Origin: Clostridiales bacterium
GTDB lineage: Bacteria; Bacillota; Clostridia; Peptostreptococcales; Anaerovoracaceae
Assembly: GCA_012511395.1 (NCBI GenBank)
Contig: JAAZGD010000067.1
Span: forward strand, 1 to 16,479
Direction of reading: 5' to 3'
DNA: 16,479 nt
Shown here piece after piece: positions 1 to 6,648 of this stretch; within the stretch, counting starts at the first letter, position 1; each line of letters opens with the position of its first letter. Below the pieces are notes generated by a model. That model had not been told where the DNA came from. It made no database searches and saw only the letters and a list, made by a program, of their open reading frames with translations. The translations under genes were made by a program, and so were the position numbers.

Positions 1-48
1 GCCGGCACGTATACCTTTGCAGGCGATACTTGGTCAAAAACTGAGTAA
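1..48 (+). CDS. possible C-terminal tail of an unknown gene entering from the left edge
   Basis: Frame 1 is open from the window edge for 15 codons, reading AGTYTFAGDTWSKTE and then TAA. The composition (Gly, Thr, aromatic) would suit the tail of an extracytoplasmic beta-rich protein, but this is too short to assign. The stop codon lies inside the outer end of the IS66-like remnant (45-109), so the true end of the gene may have been replaced by the insertion. A terminator at 120-168 on the same strand fits a plus-strand gene ending here. Frame 2 is also open, to a stop at 104-106, so the choice of frame is uncertain. Confidence 0.3.
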   Translation, partial: AGTYTFAGDTWSKTE

Positions 49-109
49 GCGACAAATTGTAGAAACCTTATCAGAGATAACGGTTTATGAGACAATTCTC
101 TCTTAGATA
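45..109 (+). mobile_element. remnant of an IS66-type element (tnpA-side end only)
   Basis: Bases 45-100 match the reverse complement of the tnpA-side end of the complete IS66 element at 52 of 56 positions by hand count. The match covers the terminal repeat, the TTATC-n3-GATAA palindrome and the ACAATTCT arm used in the tnpA leader hairpin. Similarity continues loosely to the TAGATA at 104-109 and then stops. The remnant points the other way from the complete element: its outer end is on the left and its interior would lie to the right. No tnpA coding sequence follows, so this is a solo end left by deletion or rearrangement. Confidence 0.8.
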
Positions 110-119
110 CGTTAGAAAG

Positions 120-168
120 AAGCCCCGCAGGAAAGCAGGCAATTAAGCTCTCTTGCGGGGGCTTTTTT
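120..168 (+). terminator. Rho-independent terminator
   Basis: The arms AAGCCCCGCA (120-129) and TGCGGGGGCTT (154-164) pair with one bulged G. They enclose a loop of about 24 nt and run straight into a T tract (163-168). It would end plus-strand transcription arriving from the left edge, before the complete IS66 element. Confidence 0.8.
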
Positions 169-205
169 GTTTTACCTCCAGCAATCCTTGGAAGCAATCA
201 GGTTC

Positions 206-229
206 TGTAAGCGTCAAATTGTAGACACC
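206..229 (+). repeat. IS66 terminal inverted repeat, tnpC side
   Basis: This 24-bp repeat is the exact reverse complement of 2780-2803. It also reads as an imperfect direct repeat of the remnant end that starts at 45. Confidence 0.95.
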
Positions 230-241
230 GGAGGAACATAC

Positions 242-271
242 AAAAACAGACCGCTTGGTTAGCGGTCTGTT
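242..271 (-). terminator. terminator of the IS66 transposase genes
   Basis: AACAGACCGC (245-254) and GCGGTCTGTT (262-271) form a perfect 10-bp stem with a 7-nt loop. On the minus strand the stem is followed by a run of five T (complement of 242-246). It lies about 38 nt beyond the tnpC stop and inside the element, so it would end tnpABC transcription before the left terminal repeat. Confidence 0.8.
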
Positions 272-280
272 AGTAAGGGC

Positions 281-340
281 AGTTGGTACTAGTTGACGTC
301 AACTGACGTCAATTGGCATCAGTTGATGCTAGTTGACGGG
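281..340. repeat. six degenerate 10-bp tandem units at the tnpC 3' end
   Basis: Consecutive decamers read AGTTGGTACT, AGTTGACGTC, AACTGACGTC, AATTGGCATC, AGTTGATGCT and AGTTGACGGG. The array covers the last tnpC codons (from 309) and the bases after its stop. It contains a perfect 14-bp palindrome at 291-304 (AGTTGACGTCAACT). Its function is unknown. Confidence 0.65.
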
Positions 341-1910
341 ACATGTTTCTACATGATTGAGGCAACCTATCACTCCAAGGTAGAAATGATGCCAACACCT
401 GATTCGAATGAATATCGATGTTAGGTAATTGATGGAATAGATACTCCAGGTAGGAGAACGGATTTAAATCGTTTTGTTTGGCAGTTTCCACAATGCTATA
501 TATGATTGCACTAGATTCTGCTCCTTTTGGAGTGTTTGAGAACAGCCAATTCTTTCTACCTATTACAAAGGGCTTGATGGCTCGCTCTGCCCGGTTGTTA
601 GAGATTTCTATCCCACCGTCCAGCAGATATCTTCGGAGATATTTTTCCTGGTTCAGGCTGTATGTAATGGCTGTGCCCAAAAGGCTCTTTGGCAGTACCT
701 TTTCGGAAAGATCCTTGCACCAGTTAAAGTATGCTTCTACGGTAGGAAGTGCATCCTGTTTTCTTCGCAAATATCGTTCTTCTATGGATAGATGTTTTAT
801 GCTTTTTTCGATTCGAAACAGGGTATTACAATATTCCAAGCCTTGCTTGGTTAGTAGAGCAGAAGTTCCTTCTTTTTCAGAAATGCCTTTTAAGGCTTCA
901 TCATACTTTCGTCTGGCATGAGCCCAACAGCCGGACAAAAGGATTTTAGGACTACCCTCGGATTCCAACTTGTGATACCCGGCGTAGCCATCGGTTTGAA
1001 GATATCCGCTGAACCCTTGTAGGAATTTCTTGGCAAAATCTCCAGACCGACCTTGGGTGTATTGGTAAAGGGTTATGGGAATATCATCTCGCCCTGTTCC
1101 ATAAACCCACATGTAGCTGTTCATGGTGGTGTCTCTACCTGGTTCTTTGAGAACCTCCAGCACCGTTTCGTCTGCATGAAGGAGATTTCTTGTCAGTAGC
1201 ACCTGGTGCATTTGTTGGTAAAGTGGTTTTAGCCAGTTATGGGATCCCTGGATAACCCAGTTCGCCATTGTCTGTCTACTAATTTTTAATCCGTAGTTAC
1301 CAAATTGAGCTTCTTGCCTGTAAAGAGGAACCGCATCCACATATTTTCTTTGCATGATATGGGCAAGAAGGGAGGGAGAAGCCAAGCTGTTTTTGATGAC
1401 TGGGCTTGGCATAGGTGCCTTTATGATGGGGGTACTGATTCCGGTTCGCTCACAATTTCTGCAAGCATAGATGTATCGAACCTTTTCCGTTACATTGACT
1501 TGGGCCGGGATAATGGTCAATTCGCGATGGATTTCTTTCTTCATTGCGTGAAGAAGGTTTCCACACTGTGGACAAGACCTGTCTTCCTGAGATAGTTGGT
1601 ACTCTATCTTGATGCAAGGAAGGTTTTCCGTAATTGCTTTCTTCCTGCCCTTACTTTTCCTGAAAGGGATCTTTGCTTCTTCCAGGGTGGGCTCGGGAAC
1701 AACAAAAGTAGACGCTTCTGATTCTGCTTCATTGAAGAAAGACAGTTGATCAAAAGGCGTCTGTTCACTGGAAGGGCCAAATCGTTTGGTTCTACTCAAT
1801 CGATACTGTTCTTCATACCAAGAAAGTTTAGCGGAAAGAGACTCCACCTCCATAGATAGTTGCAGGAATTTGTTTTCTAATTCCGCTCTTGATAGGGATG
1901 CTAAATCCAT
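309..1910 (-). CDS. tnpC: IS66-family transposase TnpC
   Basis: This is the DDE transposase that cuts and joins the IS66 ends. The 533-aa protein has a leucine-rich coiled-coil stretch at about residues 9-35, followed by a zinc-finger-like segment with C113/C116 and C150/C153. A helix-turn-helix/core region and the catalytic core come after that. The candidate DDE residues are D247 (in HADE), D307 (in QTDGYAGY) and E442 (in NNRAERAIKP), and all are present. Length is normal for the family and there is no frameshift. The gene is separated from tnpB by 95 nt. I see no good Shine-Dalgarno before the ATG, but a promoter-like sequence lies in the gap. It is followed by a terminator at 242-271. Confidence 0.97.
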   Translation of the reverse strand: MDLASLSRAELENKFLQLSMEVESLSAKLSWYEEQYRLSRTKRFGPSSEQTPFDQLSFFNEAESEASTFVVPEPTLEEAKIPFRKSKGRKKAITENLPCIKIEYQLSQEDRSCPQCGNLLHAMKKEIHRELTIIPAQVNVTEKVRYIYACRNCERTGISTPIIKAPMPSPVIKNSLASPSLLAHIMQRKYVDAVPLYRQEAQFGNYGLKISRQTMANWVIQGSHNWLKPLYQQMHQVLLTRNLLHADETVLEVLKEPGRDTTMNSYMWVYGTGRDDIPITLYQYTQGRSGDFAKKFLQGFSGYLQTDGYAGYHKLESEGSPKILLSGCWAHARRKYDEALKGISEKEGTSALLTKQGLEYCNTLFRIEKSIKHLSIEERYLRRKQDALPTVEAYFNWCKDLSEKVLPKSLLGTAITYSLNQEKYLRRYLLDGGIEISNNRAERAIKPFVIGRKNWLFSNTPKGAESSAIIYSIVETAKQNDLNPFSYLEYLFHQLPNIDIHSNQVLASFLPWSDRLPQSCRNMSRQLASTDAN

Positions 1911-1937
1911 TGATTTGACTAGGTTTTTTATACATTT

Positions 1938-1966
1938 ATTGTACCATAAAAGACAGCCAAAAACAA
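1938..1966 (-). promoter_or_regulatory. probable separate promoter for tnpC
   Basis: On the minus strand TTGTTT (1961-1966) stands 17 bp from TACAAT (1938-1943). The TACAAT is preceded by TGG, giving an extended -10. The predicted start, near 1931, leaves a short leader of about 20 nt before the tnpC ATG at 1910. The -35 match is weak (3 of 6). Confidence 0.45.
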
Positions 1967-2005
1967 GACATTTAATGCCTTGAAATGTTGAAATTTAAAC
2001 ATTTG

Positions 2006-2359
2006 TTAGACCACAGCATACTGTTTTTTGGGGATAAATTGCTCCATGATGAGACCATCTAAAAGCCGGTAAAGATCTTCCTTGGAAACTGTAATGGTAG
2101 TCTGGTCTTCCGAAAGGGAAGGCCAGTTAAAACGACCTCGTTCTCTCCGCTTGTAGTAGAGGATGAAGCCGTCCTTATCCCATTTAAGAACTTTTATCTT
2201 ATCCTTGTTCTTGTTTATGAACACAAACAAAGTGCCATCAAATGGATCCTGATTGAAAGAGCCTTGGACTATGGCGGCAAGTCCGTTGATGCTCTTTCTC
2301 ATATCAATGGGTGTACAGGAAAGAAAGACCTTGCTGCTTCGGCATATGCGGGTAATCAT
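2006..2359 (-). CDS. tnpB: IS66-family accessory protein TnpB
   Basis: This 117-aa protein belongs to the IS66 Orf2 family. It is needed for IS66 transposition, but its biochemical role is not established. It shows the usual family text: a PIDMRKSINGL segment near residue 17, then GTLFVFINKNKDKIKVLKWDKDG and the basic RRERGRFNWP. Length is normal. The ATG overlaps the tnpA stop by 4 nt (ATGA type), which indicates translational coupling. An imperfectly understood 7-bp inverted repeat (1983-1989 with 1998-2004) lies immediately after its stop. Confidence 0.95.
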   Translation of the reverse strand: MITRICRSSKVFLSCTPIDMRKSINGLAAIVQGSFNQDPFDGTLFVFINKNKDKIKVLKWDKDGFILYYKRRERGRFNWPSLSEDQTTITVSKEDLYRLLDGLIMEQFIPKKQYAVV

Positions 2360-2700
2360 AGAACGGAAAGCAATTTTAGAACAGCCGCCATGGATGAAAC
2401 ATCATAACCGGAAGGAAATTCCACAATATATTTACCGCAGGTGATTTTAAGCCCACCAGATGCAGCATTGCTTGAAATCGGCAAGCTAGCTACATGACCA
2501 TCTTCCGGAATATCTACCTGAAGCCAGTTGGTGGAATCTTGTTCCTCAGGTTCTCGAAGCTTTCTCATCCAGTATCTTAAGGTACTGACAGAGAACCCCT
2601 TTTCTTGACACCATTGGCTTTGAGTTAAGCCGCTACTGGCAAGGTCATTGATGCGAGACATCCATAATTGCTGTTGTTCTATCTGTTGGATTTTATTCAT
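2356..2700 (-). CDS. tnpA: IS66-family protein TnpA
   Basis: This is the first gene of the IS66 set: a 114-aa helix-turn-helix protein in the family's usual size range. The N-terminal segment contains GLTQSQWCQEKGFSVSTLRYW, which fits a recognition-helix motif (about residues 25-45). The frame is open further upstream to 2760, but I chose the ATG at 2698-2700 because AAAGGAG stands 11-12 nt before it on the minus strand; the upstream ATG has no such site. The gene overlaps tnpB by 4 nt. Its ribosome site lies in one arm of a 10-bp inverted repeat, suggesting that translation can be blocked. Confidence 0.88.
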   Translation of the reverse strand: MNKIQQIEQQQLWMSRINDLASSGLTQSQWCQEKGFSVSTLRYWMRKLREPEEQDSTNWLQVDIPEDGHVASLPISSNAASGGLKITCGKYIVEFPSGYDVSSMAAVLKLLSVL

Positions 2701-2707
2701 AATGAAA

Positions 2708-2755
2708 ACAATTCTCCTTTCTGAAACCCATATTGAGCTATCTAGGGAGAATTGT
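2708..2755 (-). promoter_or_regulatory. inverted repeat able to sequester the tnpA ribosome site
   Basis: ACAATTCTCC and GGAGAATTGT (arms 2708-2717 and 2746-2755) are perfect complements with a 28-nt loop. In the tnpA transcript the arm next to the gene contains the GGAG of the tnpA Shine-Dalgarno. G-U and A-U pairs can extend the stem by about 3 bp. Long transcripts entering from outside would fold this hairpin and translate tnpA poorly. This is a known type of control in other insertion sequences, but here it is inferred from sequence only. Confidence 0.55.
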
Positions 2756-2779
2756 CTCATAAATCGTTATCGCTGATAA

Positions 2780-2803
2780 GGTGTCTACAATTTGACGCTT
2801 ACA
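2780..2803 (+). repeat. IS66 terminal inverted repeat, tnpA side
   Basis: This is the exact 24-bp reverse complement of 206-229. It includes TTGACG (2792-2797), pointing out of the element toward the DUF1847 gene and close to a consensus -35 box. Confidence 0.95.
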
Positions 2804-2852
2804 TAGTTATAGGTAGAGTTAGTTCTGCTATTTATGTTTGGAGGTTTTATAG

Positions 2853-3482
2853 ATGTTTACTTGTGCGTATTGCGGTATTGATGCTTGTGAGAAGGATGAT
2901 CCTTCCAAGTTTCCGTTAAATTGTCCATGCCTTTTGAAAGAGGAGATGGAAGAGGTTAAGAAGCTTTATGAGGAAGGTGATAATAAGAAGCTTGCTCATG
3001 AGGCGGCTTTAACTGAGGCTATTGGGTATTGTGAGAAGACGAGGCTTGAGGAGATTATGGATTTTGCTCATAGGATGGGGTATGAGAAGATAGGGATTGC
3101 TCATTGCATAGGACTTAAAAAGGAGGCCAGGGCTTTTTGTGATGTGCTGAAGCATAATGGTTTTAAGGTGGAAACTGTGGCTTGCAAAAGCGGATATATT
3201 CCTAAAGAGTTTATAAATATTTCTGATTTTGAAAAGATTGATCCGGGTACCTTTGAAACTATGTGCAATCCCATAGGTCAGGCCTATCTTCTGGATAGGG
3301 AAGGGACTGATCTAAATGTAATTTTAGGTTTATGTGTTGGCCATGATACTTTATTTATGAAGTATTCCAAAGCTCCTGTTACTGTGCTTGCAACAAAGGA
3401 CAGGGTTTTGGCCCATAATGCCATGGCAGCACTGTATCTTGCTGATGGCTATTACCACGATAAATTGTACGGTAAGAAATAG
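2853..3482 (+). CDS. DUF1847 family (putative metal-binding) protein
   Basis: This 209-aa protein matches the DUF1847 family, which is common in anaerobic bacteria and archaea and has no established function. The N-terminus carries a cysteine cluster (C4, C7, C12, C24, C26 in the pattern CxxC-x4-C-x11-CxC) that looks like a metal or Fe-S site. The remainder alternates strand and helix, with further single cysteines and an NPIGQA segment. There is no signal peptide, so it is probably cytoplasmic. GGAGG stands about 8 nt before the ATG. The IS66 element ends only 49 bp upstream, so its native promoter may have been displaced. It converges on the Nudix gene with 3 nt between the stops. Confidence 0.85.
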   Translation: MFTCAYCGIDACEKDDPSKFPLNCPCLLKEEMEEVKKLYEEGDNKKLAHEAALTEAIGYCEKTRLEEIMDFAHRMGYEKIGIAHCIGLKKEARAFCDVLKHNGFKVETVACKSGYIPKEFINISDFEKIDPGTFETMCNPIGQAYLLDREGTDLNVILGLCVGHDTLFMKYSKAPVTVLATKDRVLAHNAMAALYLADGYYHDKLYGKK

Positions 3483-3485
3483 AAG

Positions 3486-4100
3486 CTACTTTTTTAAGGT
3501 TTCAATTAGGTGTTTAACTATTCTTGCGGTCAGCCCCCATATGACATGGTTGTCATAGGTGTATATGGGAATCTCAGATGTTGCGATTCGCCAGTTATAG
3601 TTTTCTTTTTCCCCTATTAGATGGTAGGGGAATTCTTTTGGTATTACAGGCTCTGCCGTATAGGAGTAGTTTAAGGGTTCTGTGTTTAGAAAGAAGTCAA
3701 AGGGCACCAGGAAGGTGTCATGGACTTCATGGTGGTTAAAGGATCTGCTTTTTATCGCTTCCATATCTATTACGCCAAGATAGGGATAAAGGGTGAAGCC
3801 GCTATAGGCTATCATATAGTCCAAAGGCCCTATAACTTTCAGTTGGCTGGGTTTTATACAGAGCTCTTCACACGTTTCCCTGATGGCACATTCCTCCGTA
3901 CTTTCACCTTCTTCCTTTCTACCTCCTGGGAAGCATACTTCTCCCGGCTGTACCTGAAGCTCGTGAGAGCGAATCTCAAAGAGAAGAGAGAGGTTCTCTT
4001 TTTCTTTAATTATGGGAACCATCACCGCATAGTAGCTGTGAGGGTCCATGGGAAACGGAGTTTTATGTTGAAATGTTTTTTCTATATATTTAAGATCCAT
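3486..4100 (-). CDS. Nudix hydrolase, CoA pyrophosphatase type
   Basis: The 204-aa protein has a full Nudix box (G60-x5-E-x7-RETCEE with E75, E78 and E79), which binds the divalent metal. It is preceded by the LLFEIRS...PGEVCFPGG segment (residues 39-60), typical of NudL/YeaB enzymes that split coenzyme A to 3',5'-ADP and phosphopantetheine. The substrate is inferred from that motif. Its ATG lies inside the end of the upstream exporter gene (11-nt overlap), so the two are probably translated from one message. There is no signal peptide, so it is cytoplasmic. A role in CoA or nucleotide housekeeping is likely; another nucleoside-diphosphate substrate is possible. Confidence 0.9.
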   Translation of the reverse strand: MDLKYIEKTFQHKTPFPMDPHSYYAVMVPIIKEKENLSLLFEIRSHELQVQPGEVCFPGGRKEEGESTEECAIRETCEELCIKPSQLKVIGPLDYMIAYSGFTLYPYLGVIDMEAIKSRSFNHHEVHDTFLVPFDFFLNTEPLNYSYTAEPVIPKEFPYHLIGEKENYNWRIATSEIPIYTYDNHVIWGLTARIVKHLIETLKK

Positions 4101-4983
4101 TGAATTTCTTCCTTTTGTTTTCTCTTATTATTATATATGAAGCTAAGAGCATTAATAGTATACCCCATATATCGTTTATACTTACTGTTTCATTAAGGAT
4201 AAGGATAGCAAATACAGGTGCAAGCCCCGGCTTTATAAAGAAGGTGAAGGAGGCTGTTATGGCATCTCCTTCTTCCATTGCAAGAAAATAGGCCAGATAT
4301 CCTACGCCTGTTACCATGATACCTACATAGAGAATAAGCCAAATACTATTCCATGTGATGTTTGCTACTACAGGCTTGCCCAGTACTAAAAGAAGGGGCA
4401 ACATGACAGCTGAGCCTAAGAGAAAGCTTATGGCAGTTTGGGGAAGTCCCTTTAATCTCTTAATGGTTTTTCTGCCAAGGGCACTGTAAAGGCCAAAGAG
4501 GAGAGCGGCTAAAACTGAGTAGGAAGCGCCTATTAAGCTGTCACCTAAAGCAATGTTCCAAGGGGTCACCATTAAGATTACACCTAAGAGGCCTGTTATT
4601 AAAGCTACTATTTTTATTCCTGTCAGTTTTTCTTCCGTTATAAAGTGGGTGAAGAAAACGGTAAACACGGGATTTATGGAAAAGACCACAGCTGCCGTTA
4701 TGGCGTTTGAATAGATTATACCAAGCTGAAAGAATACCATGGCAACGGGGATACAGACAATACCTAGAAGTAGGAGATAGAAATAATCATTTCTGCTGAT
4801 GATAATACTATCTTTTTTTATTTGTTTTAAAGCAAAGGGAAGGAGAAAAAGCCCGCCTATTGTAAACCTTAAAAAGGTGAGCTGAAAAGCATCAAAGCCT
4901 GCTCCTGCTATTTTTAATGCCACCTCCATGGTGCTGAAGAGAGTGGCAGAAATCATTACATAGAGTATTACTTTTTTCATCAA
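4090..4983 (-). CDS. DMT superfamily (EamA) transporter
   Basis: The 297-aa integral membrane protein has about ten hydrophobic segments, arranged as two EamA repeats (roughly residues 1-137 and 145-290) and followed by a basic tail (RENKRKKF). Drug/metabolite transporters of this group export amino acids or other small metabolites, but the sequence gives no substrate. AAGGAG stands 7-8 nt before the ATG, and a good promoter lies upstream at 5001-5029. It is the first gene of a two-gene unit with the overlapping Nudix hydrolase, and it is divergent from the large plus-strand operon. Confidence 0.9.
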   Translation of the reverse strand: MMKKVILYVMISATLFSTMEVALKIAGAGFDAFQLTFLRFTIGGLFLLPFALKQIKKDSIIISRNDYFYLLLLGIVCIPVAMVFFQLGIIYSNAITAAVVFSINPVFTVFFTHFITEEKLTGIKIVALITGLLGVILMVTPWNIALGDSLIGASYSVLAALLFGLYSALGRKTIKRLKGLPQTAISFLLGSAVMLPLLLVLGKPVVANITWNSIWLILYVGIMVTGVGYLAYFLAMEEGDAITASFTFFIKPGLAPVFAILILNETVSINDIWGILLMLLASYIIIRENKRKKFNGS

Positions 4984-5000
4984 AACTCCTTATGAACTTT

Positions 5001-5029
5001 ATTTTAACAGAATATAGTTTTCTTAACAA
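5001..5029 (-). promoter_or_regulatory. promoter of the exporter-Nudix unit
   Basis: On the minus strand TTGTTA (5024-5029) and TAAAAT (5001-5006) are separated by exactly 17 bp. They lie about 20 bp before the exporter ATG. Confidence 0.65.
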
Positions 5030-5042
5030 GGAAGACAGAAAC

Positions 5043-5071
5043 TATGCAGGAGGATTTAATAGTGGTAAAAT
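5043..5071 (+). promoter_or_regulatory. probable promoter of the eight-gene operon
   Basis: TAAAAT (5066-5071) is preceded by TGG, which makes an extended -10. A weak -35 (TATGCA, 5043-5048) is spaced 17 bp from it. It is followed within 30 nt by the ribosome site and ATG of the first gene. Confidence 0.5.
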
Positions 5072-5098
5072 AACTATGTGTGTCAAAGGAGCAAAATA

Positions 5099-5626
5099 AT
5101 GGAAAAAGAGCTCATAAAGCTGCTTTTAAGGCTTGTTTATGCAGTAAAAAATGATATGCCTTCCATATTATCGGGAATAGACTATGAAAAAGGAGACAGA
5201 GGGGTCATATCGGTTAAAGAGGATATGATCAATGTGTCTATAAGAAGTGTGATAATTGAGGGCTCAAAGGGCAAGCTTGAAGATTACAAAGTAAGATTTG
5301 AAAATGATAGGATTAATGTGGAAGCCTGGGTTAAAATGGTATTAAGGACCAGGGTAAATGTTGATCTTAGAGTTTTGGAGTTTATTTTTAATAAAAATGA
5401 ACATAAGGTGGTTCTGGCTTATGAAACCCTGGGTTTCTCTGCTGCAAATGCATTGTTTCCGCAAATAATTTCAAATCTTGCGGGGAGATACCCAGAATAT
5501 ATAAAGGTTGCAGGAAACCGTATTACCTTGGAGCTTAAAGACAGCAATATAGCTCCCGACTTTTTAGTGGTCAGATATTTAGGGACTGAAGATGGGGTTT
5601 TAAAAATTGCTTTTCTTCTAGTTTAG
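5099..5626 (+). CDS. unrecognised 175-aa protein, first gene of the operon
   Basis: I do not recognise this protein. It starts with a basic amphipathic/hydrophobic helix (residues 5-18) and then shows alternating short polar/hydrophobic stretches that look like beta strands (about 35-110). A GFSAANALF segment and a final strand-rich part end in hydrophobic AFLLV. There are no cysteines, no signal peptide and no obvious catalytic motif. The shape is loosely like lipid-binding or coat-type beta proteins, but I would not assign a family. I chose the ATG at 5099 because AAAGGAG stands 8-9 nt before it; an in-frame upstream ATG at 5078 lacks a site. The next gene, asparaginase, begins 18 nt later. 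Confidence 0.8.
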   Translation: MEKELIKLLLRLVYAVKNDMPSILSGIDYEKGDRGVISVKEDMINVSIRSVIIEGSKGKLEDYKVRFENDRINVEAWVKMVLRTRVNVDLRVLEFIFNKNEHKVVLAYETLGFSAANALFPQIISNLAGRYPEYIKVAGNRITLELKDSNIAPDFLVVRYLGTEDGVLKIAFLLV

Positions 5627-5644
5627 AAAAAGGAGTATTTGCCT

Positions 5645-6637
5645 ATGAAGAAGATACTGCTTGTGGCGACAGGTGGCACTATAGGTTCTTTAGAAACTGC
5701 AAAGGGCCTCATACCTTCAATAGGAGGAGAGGGGCTTCTTTCCTACCTTCCCGATATGTCTTTGGTCTGTGATCTTGATACGGTGGAGATATCATCTATC
5801 GATTCAACCAACATGAGTCCTGATATATGGGTGAAGCTTGTGGAGATGATTCGCGATAATTATCATAAGTATGACGGGTTTGTAATAACTCACGGAACGG
5901 ACACTATGGCGTATACGGCAGCAGCTCTTTCCTATATGATTCAAAACACTGCTAAGCCTGTAGTTCTTACAGGCTCCCAAAGGCCTATTACTTTTGATTC
6001 AACAGATGCAAAGGTCAATTTAGCAGACAGCATAATATATGCTGTTGATGAGGGCTCTTCAGGGGTGACTATAGTGTTTGACGGGAAAGTAATACTGGGC
6101 ACACGAGCAAAAAAAGTTATGTCCGTTTCCTATCAGGCCTTCTCCAGCATTAACTTTCCTTTCCTTGCCACCGTACAGAATGGGAAGATTATCAGGTATA
6201 TCGGCCAAGAGAAAAGAGAAGGGTCGGCTGTATTCAACACCGTTCTTAACAGAAAGGTATTTTTGTTGAAACTTACTCCTGTAACATCAACGGATTTAAT
6301 AAAAGAAATCTTTGAAAGAAACGATGCGGTTATAGTGGAGAGCTTCGGAGCAGGCGGGTTGCCGGACAGGCTGGTGCCTGCTTTTGAAGAGGCGTTAAAG
6401 AAGGATGAAAGCAAGGTTCTTATAATCACTACTCAAGTGATACATGAGGGAAGCCACATATCTACCTACGAGGTTGGAAGAGGTCTTGGTACAAGATTAA
6501 AATGTCTGGAGACAAAGGATATGAACCTGGAGACTGCTTTAGCAAAGATTATGTGGATAATGGGAGAAAAGGGTTTAAGCTTTGAAGAGATTAAGAAAAG
6601 ATTTTACACACAGGTAGAGCTTGATTTATTGGGATAA
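5645..6637 (+). CDS. ansA: L-asparaginase, type I (cytoplasmic)
   Basis: It hydrolyses L-asparagine to L-aspartate and ammonia. The 330-aa protein has both catalytic signatures: ATGGTIGS at residues 8-15, with T12 as the likely nucleophile, and THGTDTMAYTA at 82-92, with the T85-D86 pair. A SQRPI segment follows at 111-115. There is no signal peptide, which fits the cytoplasmic type I group rather than the secreted type II. I preferred the ATG at 5645 because AAAAAGGAG stands about 9 nt before it; the in-frame TTG at 5639 is too close to that site. It is followed 11 nt later by the MoeA-like gene. Confidence 0.93.
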   Translation: MKKILLVATGGTIGSLETAKGLIPSIGGEGLLSYLPDMSLVCDLDTVEISSIDSTNMSPDIWVKLVEMIRDNYHKYDGFVITHGTDTMAYTAAALSYMIQNTAKPVVLTGSQRPITFDSTDAKVNLADSIIYAVDEGSSGVTIVFDGKVILGTRAKKVMSVSYQAFSSINFPFLATVQNGKIIRYIGQEKREGSAVFNTVLNRKVFLLKLTPVTSTDLIKEIFERNDAVIVESFGAGGLPDRLVPAFEEALKKDESKVLIITTQVIHEGSHISTYEVGRGLGTRLKCLETKDMNLETALAKIMWIMGEKGLSFEEIKKRFYTQVELDLLG

Positions 6638-6648
6638 GGAGAGAGAAA

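Larger units (their letters stand above)
206..2803 (-). mobile_element. complete IS66-family insertion sequence
   Basis: The element is bounded by perfect 24-bp terminal inverted repeats at 206-229 and 2780-2803; the outer bases read TGTAAGCG. Inside, in minus-strand order, are tnpA, tnpB and tnpC, the standard three-gene IS66 set, all intact. At about 2.6 kb it has the normal size. No 8-bp target duplication is visible: TCAGGTTC precedes the left end and TAGTTATA follows the right end. The present flanks may therefore have been rearranged after insertion, perhaps with the related remnant at 45-109. All catalytic residues of the transposase are present, so the element could still be active. 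Confidence 0.95.

Noticed and set aside
2..106. Frame-2 open stretch at the left edge reaching a stop at 104-106
   Set aside because: It reads mostly through the IS66-like end and has no recognisable protein features, though it cannot be formally excluded.
44..229. A miniature (MITE-like) element made of two IS66 ends
   Set aside because: The ends at 45 and 206 are direct, not inverted, repeats, and the second belongs to the complete element.
478..1595. Plus-strand open frames of 66-147 codons inside the transposase
   Set aside because: They lie opposite intact tnpC, show no family features and have no ribosome sites; they are antisense shadows.
198..2811. Target-site duplication of the IS66 element
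   Set aside because: The 8 bases on each side (TCAGGTTC and TAGTTATA) do not match, and shifting the borders by one base does not help.
6133..6429. Minus-strand frames within the asparaginase and EAL genes
   Set aside because: They overlap well-supported coding sequence and have no family match or ribosome site.
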